Assembly: GCA_011390885.1 (NCBI GenBank)
Contig: JAABRO010000022.1
Location: 62,001-126,000 of the forward strand
From: Gemmatimonas sp.
Lineage (GTDB): Bacteria > Gemmatimonadota > Gemmatimonadetes > Gemmatimonadales > Gemmatimonadaceae
Length of the DNA: 64,000 bases
Reading direction: 5' to 3'
Shown: piece by piece, positions 51,770 to 60,193 of the stretch
Layout: every line of letters starts with the position of its first letter
Position numbering within the stretch: position 1 is the stretch's first letter
Program-made: the position numbers and the translations under genes
The notes under the pieces: generated by a model
Database searches by the model: none
What the model was told of the DNA's origin: nothing
The model's input: the letters and a program-made list of their open reading frames with translations, nothing else

Positions 51770-54700
51770 ATGCAAGCAACTCGGGATCCGCGTCGCCAAA
51801 AGCGACGCCCGTGGCGGCAGGGACTGACAGCGCTCGCCGTTGCGGCGTTGGCGCTGCTGCCGCAGTCGGTCGTCGCCCAGGGTGCGACCGGTACGATTAC
51901 CGGTCGAGTGACCGACGAGGCCACGGGCGGTCCCGTCGCGCAGGCCCGTGTGCTGCAGGAAGGCACCACGAACGGCACGCTGACCGCCGACAATGGCTCG
52001 TTCACGCTGCGCCAGCTGCCGAGCGGGGCTGTCACGCTCGTGTTCAGCCGTGTGGGCTATGAGCAGCAGCGCGTCACGGTGACGCTCACGGCCGGCGGCA
52101 GCGCCACGGCCGACGTGAAGCTCAAGCAGGCCGCCTTCTCGCTCTCCGCCGTCGTGGCCACGGCCACCGGCACGCAGAAGAAGGTGGAGCTCGCCAACGC
52201 CACGGCCACGATCAACGTGGCCGACAAGATGGCCGAGATGCCCGTGCAGAACATGGGCCAGCTCCTCACCGGCAAGGCCGCCGGCGTGCAGGTCACCAGC
52301 ACCGGTGAAACCGGCGGTGGCTCGCGCATCCGTATTCGCGGCCAGTCGTCGCTGTCGCTCTCCAACGACCCCGTCGTGATCATCGACGGCGTGCGCGTGT
52401 CCGGCAACTCGGGCAGCTCCGCGCTCGGCGTCGGTGGCGCCACGCCGTCGCGCCTCGACGACATCAATCCGGAAGAGATCGAGAGCATCGAGGTGGTGAA
52501 GGGCCCCTCGGCCGCCACGCTCTACGGCACCGAAGCCGCCGCCGGCGTGATCAACATCACGACCAAGCGCGGCCGCTCGGGCAAGACCACGTGGAACATC
52601 TACACGGAAAACGGCATCATCAACGATCCCCGCAAGGGTGACTACCCGGAGCTCTACCGCCTCTGGGGCAAGACGGGCACGTCCACCGTGTCCAACCAGT
52701 GCTTCCTCCCCGCCGTCGCCTCCGGTGCGTGCCGCCCGGACAGCCTCTCGAGCGGCAACGTGCTCAATGATCCCGCGCTCACGCCGCTGCAGACGGGCCA
52801 GCGCTCGCAGTACGGCATCCAGGCGTCGGGCGGCAGCGACCGCGTGCAGTTCTTCGTCTCGGCCGAGCGCGAGCAGGAGCAGGGCGTCATCGAGATGCCG
52901 CAGCAGGAAGTCGATCGCCTGCGCGCCGAGCGCGGCACGCCCGTGCCGATCGAGCAGCGCAAGCCGAACGCCCTCGAGCGCACCAACCTGCGCGTGAACC
53001 TCACGGCGCAGATCACCGAGAAGGCCCAGATCCTGGTGTCGACCGGTTTCGTGCAGAGCAACCAGCGCCTGCCGCAGAACAACGACAACGCCAACGGCAT
53101 GATGGTGGCCGCGATGGGTGGCGTGTGGCGCACCGACCTGCGGGACAGCCGCGGCGTGGCCCTCAACGGCTACCGCGTGTACCCCATGGGTGACGTGCTC
53201 TCGCGCACCACCACGCAGGACATCAACCGCTTCATCAACAGCGTTCAGGCGCGCTACGAGCCCACCGATTGGCTCGTCGCCCAGGCCACGGTCGGCTACG
53301 ACTTCACCGGCCGCCAGGACAAGGCCATCAACCTGTTCGACCAGGGCATCTTCGTGCAGCCCAACCGGTCGGGCCAGATCAACGACTTCCGCGCCAAGAT
53401 CACGCAGGGCACGATGAACACGAGCGCGACGGCCACGTTCCGTCCGTTCGAGTGGCTCGGTTCCAAGACCACCGTCGGCTCGCAGTACATCAGCAACCGC
53501 TTCGACCAGGTGAACGCCACGGGCGAGCAGCTCACCCCCGGCGCCACACAGGTCACGGCGGCCGCCATCCGCAACGGCGGCGCCGCGCTCGACGAGACGC
53601 GCACGCTCGGCTACTTCGTGGAGCAGCTCTTCTCCATCAACGAGCGGCTCTTCCTCACCGCCGGCCTGCGCCGCGACGCGGCCAGTGCCTTCGGCTCCGA
53701 GGCGCGCGGCGTGTGGTACCCGAAGATCGGCGCCTCGTGGGTGGCCTCCGACGAGTCCTTCTTCCCGAAGCCCGACTTCGTGGACGTGCTGCGCTTCCGC
53801 GCCACGTACGGTGCCTCGGGGCAGATCCCCGGCACCACCGACGCGCTCCGCTTCTTCGACCCCTTCCCGGCCACGATCAGCGGCGGCGACGCCCCGTCGG
53901 TGTCCATCGGCTCGCTCGGCAACGCGAACCTCAAGCCGGAGTACTCGGCCGAAGTCGAAGCCGGCTTCGACCTCACGATGTTCACGGGCAAGACGAACTT
54001 CGAGTTCACGTACTACAACAAGGAAACCACCGACGCGCTCGTGTCGCGCCGCATCGCCCCGTCGCTTGCCGGTGTCACGGCGCGCTTCGAGAACATCGGT
54101 AACCTGCGCAACAGCGGCTTCGAAATGGTGCTCAACCAGCGCCTCATCGAGCGCGACTGGATCGCGGCCGACATCACGATCAACGGCTCCACGAACGCGA
54201 ACGAGCTGATCACCCTGGGTGAAGGCGTCTCGCCGATCCCGTCGGGCAACCGCAACACGCAGCTCAACACCCCGGGCTTCCCGCTCTTCGGCATGTGGGG
54301 CATCAAGTACACGTACAACGACGCCAACGGCGACGGCATCATCGTGGCCAGCGAGATGCAGTACGAAGATGCGGCCTCGTTCATCGGCCCCTCGTTCGCC
54401 ACGCGCGAGTTCGCCTTCTCGCCCACCGTCGAGCTGTTCGACCGCAAGCTGCGCATCAACGCGCAGGTCGACCGCAAGTGGGGCATGCTGAAGCTGAACA
54501 ACACGCAGCGCCACATGTGCCAGGGCGGCCAGTCGTGCCGCGGCCTGTACGACCAGACGGCGCCGCTCGAGGAGCAGGCCCGCGCCCGTGCCGCCGCCGA
54601 CCGCGGCGTGTTCACCGGCTTCTACGAGGACGGCTCGTTCACGCGCCTTCGTGAGCTCTCGATCGCCTACACCATGCCGGACCGCTGGGCCCGCTCGCTG

Positions 54701-54874
54701 CGCGCCTCCCGCTGGAACCTCATCCTCACGGGCCGCAACCTCGCCGTGTGGACGCCGTTCACCGGCCTCGATCCCGAGACGACGGTGGGCAGCACCGATG
54801 CACGCGGCAACGAGGAGTTCTTCTCCACGCCGCCGATGCGCACCTGGACGTTCCGCATGAACTTCACCTACTGA
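51770..54874 (+). CDS. SusC/RagA-family TonB-dependent outer-membrane receptor
   Basis: A 1034-residue receptor. Signal peptide to SVVAQG; a carboxypeptidase-like beta-sandwich domain (residues 40-115, TGTITGRVTDEATGGPVAQARV) typical of SusC-type proteins; plug with MGQLLTGKAAGVQV, RIRGQSSLSLSNDPVVIIDGVR and SIEVVKGPSAATLYGTEAAAGVINITTKRG, in blocks; then a large barrel ending MRTWTFRMNFTY with terminal aromatic residue. It imports oligosaccharides, peptides or other polymers with its SusD lid. The strong ribosome site decides the ATG 51770. Twelve bases precede the SusD gene. Confidence 0.95.
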   Translation: MQATRDPRRQKRRPWRQGLTALAVAALALLPQSVVAQGATGTITGRVTDEATGGPVAQARVLQEGTTNGTLTADNGSFTLRQLPSGAVTLVFSRVGYEQQRVTVTLTAGGSATADVKLKQAAFSLSAVVATATGTQKKVELANATATINVADKMAEMPVQNMGQLLTGKAAGVQVTSTGETGGGSRIRIRGQSSLSLSNDPVVIIDGVRVSGNSGSSALGVGGATPSRLDDINPEEIESIEVVKGPSAATLYGTEAAAGVINITTKRGRSGKTTWNIYTENGIINDPRKGDYPELYRLWGKTGTSTVSNQCFLPAVASGACRPDSLSSGNVLNDPALTPLQTGQRSQYGIQASGGSDRVQFFVSAEREQEQGVIEMPQQEVDRLRAERGTPVPIEQRKPNALERTNLRVNLTAQITEKAQILVSTGFVQSNQRLPQNNDNANGMMVAAMGGVWRTDLRDSRGVALNGYRVYPMGDVLSRTTTQDINRFINSVQARYEPTDWLVAQATVGYDFTGRQDKAINLFDQGIFVQPNRSGQINDFRAKITQGTMNTSATATFRPFEWLGSKTTVGSQYISNRFDQVNATGEQLTPGATQVTAAAIRNGGAALDETRTLGYFVEQLFSINERLFLTAGLRRDAASAFGSEARGVWYPKIGASWVASDESFFPKPDFVDVLRFRATYGASGQIPGTTDALRFFDPFPATISGGDAPSVSIGSLGNANLKPEYSAEVEAGFDLTMFTGKTNFEFTYYNKETTDALVSRRIAPSLAGVTARFENIGNLRNSGFEMVLNQRLIERDWIAADITINGSTNANELITLGEGVSPIPSGNRNTQLNTPGFPLFGMWGIKYTYNDANGDGIIVASEMQYEDAASFIGPSFATREFAFSPTVELFDRKLRINAQVDRKWGMLKLNNTQRHMCQGGQSCRGLYDQTAPLEEQARARAAADRGVFTGFYEDGSFTRLRELSIAYTMPDRWARSLRASRWNLILTGRNLAVWTPFTGLDPETTVGSTDARGNEEFFSTPPMRTWTFRMNFTY

Positions 54875-54886
54875 GGACCGGCATTC

Positions 54887-56242
54887 ATGGCTAAGCAGCA
54901 ATACATGCGAGGTGCCCGTCCGTGGCGCGTGGCGGCAGTCATGCTCGCCACGGGGTTCGTCAGCGCGTGCAGCGTGGACTCCGTGCTCGACGTGACCGAC
55001 CCCGACGTGCTCAACGTGTCGGACTTCAACAGCCCGGCGGGCGCCAACCCCCTGCGCTTCGGCGTGATCGGTGACTTTGCCGTCGCCTTCTCCGGCACGC
55101 AGGACGGCGTCATCGTCATGACGGGCAACATGGCCGACGAGATCTACTCGACGGACACCTTCGACGACCGCCTGCTCCCCAACGCGCGGCGAACGAACGA
55201 GAACCTGCCCTCGCTCGATGCGACGTACCGCAACTTGCACCGCGCCCGTTCGGGTGCGTCGCGCACGGTCACCATCCTCGAGGAGTTCGCCCCCACCCCG
55301 GCGGCGAACATCGGCGAGGTGTATGCCCTGCGCGGCTTCACGGAGATCTTCTTCGCGGAGATGTACTGCTCGGGCGTGCCGTTCTCGGAAGAGGACGGGA
55401 TCACCAACACGTTCGGCCAGCCGCAGACCACGAACCAGATCCTCGAGCGCGCCGTGGAGAGCTTCGACGCGGCGATCGCGGCGGCCGGCACGGATTCGCG
55501 CGTGAACCTCGCCAGGATCGGCAAGGCGCGCGCGCTGCTCAACCTCGGTCGCTTCTCGGAGGCGGCCGCGGCTGTCGCGGGTGTGGCCACCTCCTACAAG
55601 TACCAGATCCTGCACTCGTCGGCCACTGGACGCCAGAACAACGGCATCTGGCAGGCGCTCACGGTGAACGCTTCGCGCTACGCGATCCGCAACAACGAGG
55701 GCGGCACGCCGCTCGCGTGGATGCAGACGCCCGCCGACCCGCGCATGCCGTGGGTGGCGTCCAGCCGCACGGGCTTCAACGGTACGGCGCTCCAGCTGCC
55801 GACGCAGCTCAAGTACGTGGATCGTTCCTCGCCGGTCACGCTGGCCGATGGCGTGGAAGCTCGCCTCATCGAGCTCGAGGCCACGCTGCAGGCCAACACC
55901 CAGGCGGCACGCGATGCGGTCTTCGCGGGGCTCAACAACCTGCGTGCCACGGCCGTCTCGCCAGCGGTGCCCGCCATCGCCACCGCTCCGACCACGCAGG
56001 CCGCCGCCGTTAACCTGCTCTTCCAGGAGCGCGCCTACTGGATGTGGCTCACTGGCCACCGCCTCGGCGACCTGCGTCGTCTCATCCGGCAGTACGGCCG
56101 CACGGCCGCCCAGGTGTTCCCCACCGGCGACACGCCGCCGGGCGTCGCCGCCAACACGTACGGCGATGACGTGAACTTCATCATCCCGCGTGACGAGCAG
56201 AACAACCCGAACTTCACCGGGTGCCTCAACCGCGACGCCTGA
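54887..56242 (+). CDS. SusD/RagB-family lipoprotein
   Basis: A 451-residue outer-membrane lipoprotein, the surface lid of the SusC receptor. Lipobox FVSAC at Cys28. The SusD fold of tetratricopeptide-like helices is seen in YALRGFTEIFFAEMYCSGVPFS, RIGKARALLNLGRFSEAAAAV and the C-terminal LLFQERAYWMWLTGHRLGDLRRLIRQYG in blocks, the family signature. No carbohydrate enzymes are next to the pair, so the cargo is unclear; peptides or small oligomers are as likely as glycans. Ends at a strong terminator. Confidence 0.92.
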   Translation: MAKQQYMRGARPWRVAAVMLATGFVSACSVDSVLDVTDPDVLNVSDFNSPAGANPLRFGVIGDFAVAFSGTQDGVIVMTGNMADEIYSTDTFDDRLLPNARRTNENLPSLDATYRNLHRARSGASRTVTILEEFAPTPAANIGEVYALRGFTEIFFAEMYCSGVPFSEEDGITNTFGQPQTTNQILERAVESFDAAIAAAGTDSRVNLARIGKARALLNLGRFSEAAAAVAGVATSYKYQILHSSATGRQNNGIWQALTVNASRYAIRNNEGGTPLAWMQTPADPRMPWVASSRTGFNGTALQLPTQLKYVDRSSPVTLADGVEARLIELEATLQANTQAARDAVFAGLNNLRATAVSPAVPAIATAPTTQAAAVNLLFQERAYWMWLTGHRLGDLRRLIRQYGRTAAQVFPTGDTPPGVAANTYGDDVNFIIPRDEQNNPNFTGCLNRDA

Positions 56243-56266
56243 TCCACGGCCACGCGGGACAACGCA

Positions 56267-56299
56267 AAGGGGCGGGACCGACAGTCGGTCCCGCCCCTT
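56267..56299. terminator. Bidirectional hairpin terminator
   Basis: AAGGGGCGGGACCGAC (56267-56282) pairs perfectly with GTCGGTCCCGCCCCTT (56284-56299). It lies between the SusD stop and the convergent HpcH/HpaI gene stop and ends in TT on the plus strand and, read on the minus strand, in TT as well. Confidence 0.85.
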
Positions 56300-56322
56300 C
56301 GTGCATCGTGCCGACCGCCCAC

Positions 56323-57321
56323 TCAGTCGTGCGCGTGCGCCCGACCACTCACCCGGCGCCCGATGTCCACGGCCTTGAACCCCGACTCGCCCCAGCCGAT
56401 CACGAACACGCTGAACCCCTGCTGCATGCGCTTCTCGATGTCCGCCTCACCGGCCGGATAGCCGCAGGGCACGCTGAACTCCTTGCACGCCGCGAGCACC
56501 TGCTGGATCGCCGCCTCCCACGCGGCTTCGTCGAACACGCGCTGGCCGTTGGCACCCGTCGTGGAGTAGACACCGCGCAACGTGCCCGCGCCCGGAAACA
56601 GTACGCCGATGCCCGGCACCTGCGCGATCTCGCGCACGTTGGCGAGCCCCACCTTGCTCTCCACGATGGCGAAGTTCATTAGCTCGCCCTTCGGGTTGAT
56701 CGGCCACACGTCAGCCGCCTGGTGGTACTCCCCGTCCGTCATGCCCCAGCGCTTGGGCGCATCACCGTGCGCGTTGTTGGGGCGCACGCCGCCGTTGGAG
56801 GCGAAGCGCATGGCCGCGATGCCGGCCTTGAGCTCATCGGCGCTCTCCACATCCACGAACACGATGCCGCTCGCGCCAAGGCCGAGCTGCTTGATGATGC
56901 GCTCCTGCGCGAGCTTCACGTCGGTCGCGATGCCGGGCGTCTTCACGAACAGCGGCGCCTTGAGGCGCTTCGCCGGGCTCGTCTGCAGGAGACCGGCCTC
57001 GAACGCGCCGGCCGCGAAGGGCGCGAAGCTCGCGAAGCCGGCGTCGAAGTTCCCCTCCATCGACCCGTCGAAGATGTAGTCGGAGGTCGTAGCGCCAAGC
57101 GCCTCCCGGGCCAGGGCGGCGGGCGACTTGACCGAATCGGCGGGAAGCGGCGGCCCGCCGGGACGCGCCCGCCGGTTGGCCGGGGCGTAGAGCCCGAACA
57201 CCGGCTTCTTCGCGGCCAGCAGCTCGATCACGGGGTTGAGGCGGGGCTGGGCCTCGACCGGCGCACCGGCCAGGCTCAACGCTCCGGCGGCTACAGCCGT
57301 CAATAGGAGAGCACTGCGCAT
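56323..57321 (-). CDS. Exported HpcH/HpaI-aldolase-fold protein lacking key residues
   Basis: A 332-residue exported protein of the HpcH/HpaI aldolase/citrate-lyase-beta superfamily. Signal peptide MRSALLLTAVAAGALSLAGA; strong GAAGGAAGG ribosome site before ATG 57321. Compared from memory with class II aldolase HpaI, the metal ligand glutamate is kept (FAIVESKVG), but the usual Asp in GPADL is Thr (GAGTL), the catalytic His in DGEH is replaced (DGSMEG), and the substrate Arg is Lys (FVKTPG). Export plus these changes suggest a binding protein or a different reaction. Two copies of the fold are not present. Divergent from the DUF1592 gene. Confidence 0.78.
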   Translation of the reverse strand: MRSALLLTAVAAGALSLAGAPVEAQPRLNPVIELLAAKKPVFGLYAPANRRARPGGPPLPADSVKSPAALAREALGATTSDYIFDGSMEGNFDAGFASFAPFAAGAFEAGLLQTSPAKRLKAPLFVKTPGIATDVKLAQERIIKQLGLGASGIVFVDVESADELKAGIAAMRFASNGGVRPNNAHGDAPKRWGMTDGEYHQAADVWPINPKGELMNFAIVESKVGLANVREIAQVPGIGVLFPGAGTLRGVYSTTGANGQRVFDEAAWEAAIQQVLAACKEFSVPCGYPAGEADIEKRMQQGFSVFVIGWGESGFKAVDIGRRVSGRAHAHD

Positions 57322-57356
57322 CGACGTCCTTCCTTCGGTGGGGGGGAGATGCTGGA

Positions 57357-57370
57357 GAACCGATCGGTTC
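57357..57370. repeat. Perfect 14-base palindrome in divergent gap
   Basis: GAACCGATCGGTTC (57357-57370) lies 36 bases before the HpcH/HpaI-type gene and 221 before the DUF1592 gene. Palindromes of this size are common operators; no regulator gene is near. Confidence 0.5.
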
Positions 57371-57537
57371 GATCCGCGGCAGGTCGCCGCGATCGGCCCT
57401 CCAAGAGGTGGTCGGGGGCGGGTCTTGGCAAGCGGGGTGCCGACGCAGGTCACTCGGCTCGCTCTTGCCAGACGCACCCCGCCTGTCCAGTGTTGATGAT
57501 TGGGCCGTTCGTCGTGATGTCGAATCCCTCGCAGGTC

Positions 57538-57563
57538 CCCGCCGTACCCTCCCGCCGTACCCT
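57538..57563 (+). repeat. 13-base tandem repeat upstream of the DUF1592 gene
   Basis: CCCGCCGTACCCT occurs twice in tandem. Each copy holds a TACCCT that could serve as a -10 box, which would give alternative starts about 30-45 bases before the gene. No matching -35 was seen. Confidence 0.6.
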
Positions 57564-57590
57564 TCCCGCCCTGCCCCGGAGATGTTGGGG

Positions 57591-60161
57591 ATGAAGCCAC
57601 TGGCTCTTGCTGGTGCCGGATGTCTGCTCGCCGCTCTTGGCCTTGCCGTCTCCGACGGCATCGCGTCCGACGGCGTGCCCGCTGCGCGGTTCGTCCGCGA
57701 CGCCAGCCCCGAGCGTGCGATCGAGCCCGCGCGCCCGCTCGGTGTGCACGCCACGCGCACCGCACGCACCACGCCACCCGCCGATCCGCGCGACGCCCAC
57801 GTCCCGCTGCCGGCCACCATGATGTCGAACGACGAGCTCAACAGCGTCGTGCGCCGCACCTGCGTCCAGTGTCACAGCGACACGCGCAAGGCCGGCAACC
57901 TGTCGCTCAACGGCTTCGACTTCGCCAGTGCGGCTTTCACCCAGCCGGAAGTCGCCGAGAAGATGATCGGCAAGCTGCGCGCCGGCATGATGCCCCCGCC
58001 GGGTCGTCGCCGCCCCGGTGGCGATACCATGGACGTGCTCACCTTCACGCTCGAGCGCATCATGGACGAGCGCGCGATGAAGGAGCCGAACCCCGGCAGC
58101 CGCGCCTTCCAGCGCCTCAATCGTCCCGAGTACGAGCGCTCCGTGCGCGAACTGCTCGGCCTCGAGGTGAACGCCTCCTCGTGGCTGCCGCTCGACACGC
58201 GCAGCGCCAACTTCGACAACATCGCCGACGTGCAGATGCCGTCGGCCACCGTGCTCGACGCCTACCTCGATGCGGCGAGCGAGATCGCGCGCCTCGCCGT
58301 GGGCGACCCCAAGGCCACGCCCACCTCGGCGGCCTATCGCATTCCGCGCCTCGCCTCGCAGCTGCTGCCCCTCGAGGGCGCGCCCCCGGGCACCCGCGGT
58401 GGCACGTCGGTGGTGCACACCTTCCCGGCCGACGGCGAATACGTGTTCGTGTCCACGCTGCACGCCACGCCCACCGGCCAGCTGTACGGCGCCTCCGCGC
58501 CTTTCGACGAGAAGATCGAGATCTCCGTGGACGGCGCGCGCGTTGCGCTGCTCGACGTGGACCGCGGCATGTCCCAGGCCGACCCGAACGGCATGGAAAT
58601 CCGCACGCAGCCGATCCCCGTGACCGCCGGCCCGCACCGCGTCACGGCCACCTTCGTGCGCCAGTTCGAAGGGCCCGTCAACGACGTCATCACGCCGATC
58701 GGGCACAGCATCGCCGACACGCAGATCGGCCTGCAGCATGGCATCACGATCCTGCCGCACCTGCAGACCTTCGGCATCACCGGCCCGTACAACCCCACGG
58801 GCGTGAGCGACACGCCCACGCGTCGCCGCATCTTCTCCTGCCGCCCGCTCGCGCCCGAAGAGGCGCGTCCGTGCGCCGAGAAGATCGTCACCCGCCTCGC
58901 GTCGGCGGCGTATCGCCGTCCGGCCACCGCGTCCGACGTCTCCGCGCTCATGAGCTTCTACGAGACCGGCGAGAAGGAAGGCGGCTTCGAGATCGGCGTG
59001 CGCACCGCCCTCGAGGCGCTGCTCGCCAGCCCGCACTTCATCTTCCGGCTCGAGCGCGTGCCCGATGCGGCGCGCCCCGGCTCGGCTGTCAAGGTCGACC
59101 AGCTCGACCTGGCCAGCCGCCTCTCGTTCTTCCTCTGGGGCGCCCCGCCCGACACCACGCTCATTGCGCTCGCGCGCAAGGGTGTGCTCGCCGACACGCT
59201 CGTGCTCGAGCGCGAGACGCGCCGCATGCTCAAGGACCCGCGCAGCGAGTCGCTGGCCACGCGCTTCGCGGCGCAGTGGCTGCGCCTGCAGGACGTCGAG
59301 CTGGTGCACCCCGATGCGCTGCAGTATCCCGACTTCCACGGCCAGCTCGGCGAGGCGATGCGTCGCGAGACGGAGCTGTTCTTCTGGAGCCTGATCCGGG
59401 AGAACCGCAGCGTGCTCGACCTCATGACGGCCGACTACACGTTCGTGAACGAGCGCCTCGCGAAGCACTACGGCATGCGCGGCGTGGTGGGCGACGAATT
59501 CCGTCGCGTGCAGTACACCGATTCCATGCGGCGCGGCCTGCTCGGCCACGCCAGCGTGCTCACGCTCACGTCGCACGCCAATCGCACCTCGCCGGTGCTG
59601 CGCGGCAAGTGGGTCATGGAGGTGCTGCTCAACAGCCCGCCGCCCCCGCCGCCGCCGGTGCCCGACCTCGAGGAGACGGCCGCGTCCGCCGATGGCCGCT
59701 TCCTGACCACGCGCGAGCGCATGGAAATGCACCGCGACAACCCGTCGTGCGCCTCGTGCCACCAGTTCATCGACCCGATCGGACTGGCGCTCGACAACTA
59801 CGACGTGACCGGCCGCTGGCGCATCCGCGAGAACGGCGTGCCCCTCGACACGCGCGGCGATTTCTACGACGGCACCACGGTCACCAACCCGATCGAGTTG
59901 CAGACGGCGCTCATGCGTCGTCCCACGACCATCCTGCGTTCGTTCGCGCAGAACCTCATGGCCTACGCCATCGGGCGCCGCGTCGAGTACTTCGACCAGC
60001 CCGCCATCCGTCGCATCGAGGCCGCGGCGGGGAAGAAGGACCATCGCCTCACCGAGTACGTCGTTGGTGTCGTGAAGAGTGATCCCTTCCGGCTGCGTCG
60101 CGTGCCGGACACGGCGGTCGAGCCCCGCTCCTCCGCCTCCCCGTCATCGCGCGGCCACTGA
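57591..60161 (+). CDS. Exported DUF1592/DUF1588-type cytochrome c protein
   Basis: An 856-residue exported multidomain protein of the planctomycete-cytochrome group. Heme site CVQCH (91-95), then domains in the order DUF1587 (FQRLNRPEYERSVRELLGLEV), DUF1595 (AYRRPATASDVSALMSFYE), DUF1592 (LASRLSFFLWGAPPD, AAQWLRLQDVE, LFFWSLIRENRSVLDLMTADYTFVNERLAKHYG in blocks), DUF1588 (RRGLLGHASVLTLTSHANRTSPVLRGKWV in blocks) and DUF1585 (SFAQNLMAYAIGRRVEYFD). A second heme site CASCH is near 720. The function is unknown. ATG 57591 is taken with GGAG about eight bases upstream; ATG 57582 adds three residues. Confidence 0.92.
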   Translation: MKPLALAGAGCLLAALGLAVSDGIASDGVPAARFVRDASPERAIEPARPLGVHATRTARTTPPADPRDAHVPLPATMMSNDELNSVVRRTCVQCHSDTRKAGNLSLNGFDFASAAFTQPEVAEKMIGKLRAGMMPPPGRRRPGGDTMDVLTFTLERIMDERAMKEPNPGSRAFQRLNRPEYERSVRELLGLEVNASSWLPLDTRSANFDNIADVQMPSATVLDAYLDAASEIARLAVGDPKATPTSAAYRIPRLASQLLPLEGAPPGTRGGTSVVHTFPADGEYVFVSTLHATPTGQLYGASAPFDEKIEISVDGARVALLDVDRGMSQADPNGMEIRTQPIPVTAGPHRVTATFVRQFEGPVNDVITPIGHSIADTQIGLQHGITILPHLQTFGITGPYNPTGVSDTPTRRRIFSCRPLAPEEARPCAEKIVTRLASAAYRRPATASDVSALMSFYETGEKEGGFEIGVRTALEALLASPHFIFRLERVPDAARPGSAVKVDQLDLASRLSFFLWGAPPDTTLIALARKGVLADTLVLERETRRMLKDPRSESLATRFAAQWLRLQDVELVHPDALQYPDFHGQLGEAMRRETELFFWSLIRENRSVLDLMTADYTFVNERLAKHYGMRGVVGDEFRRVQYTDSMRRGLLGHASVLTLTSHANRTSPVLRGKWVMEVLLNSPPPPPPPVPDLEETAASADGRFLTTRERMEMHRDNPSCASCHQFIDPIGLALDNYDVTGRWRIRENGVPLDTRGDFYDGTTVTNPIELQTALMRRPTTILRSFAQNLMAYAIGRRVEYFDQPAIRRIEAAAGKKDHRLTEYVVGVVKSDPFRLRRVPDTAVEPRSSASPSSRGH

Positions 60162-60193
60162 GCCCCGCCCGTCCCCATTCGGAGCTGTCTTCC

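Noticed and set aside
51440-56059. A 1539-residue open frame on the minus strand opposite SusC and SusD
   Set aside because: It is an arginine- and valine-rich shadow produced by GC-rich codons of the real plus-strand genes; it has no recognisable domain and crosses the promoter and leader region.
57515-57550. Third copy of the ECF promoter motif before the DUF1592 gene (GAATCC followed 13 bases later by GCCGTACCCT)
   Set aside because: The -35-like part matches but the second element does not; one half-match is expected by chance.
57450-60044. An 864-residue minus-strand open frame opposite the DUF1592 gene
   Set aside because: Low-complexity composition rich in arginine, valine and glutamate; the plus strand has clear domains and heme motifs.
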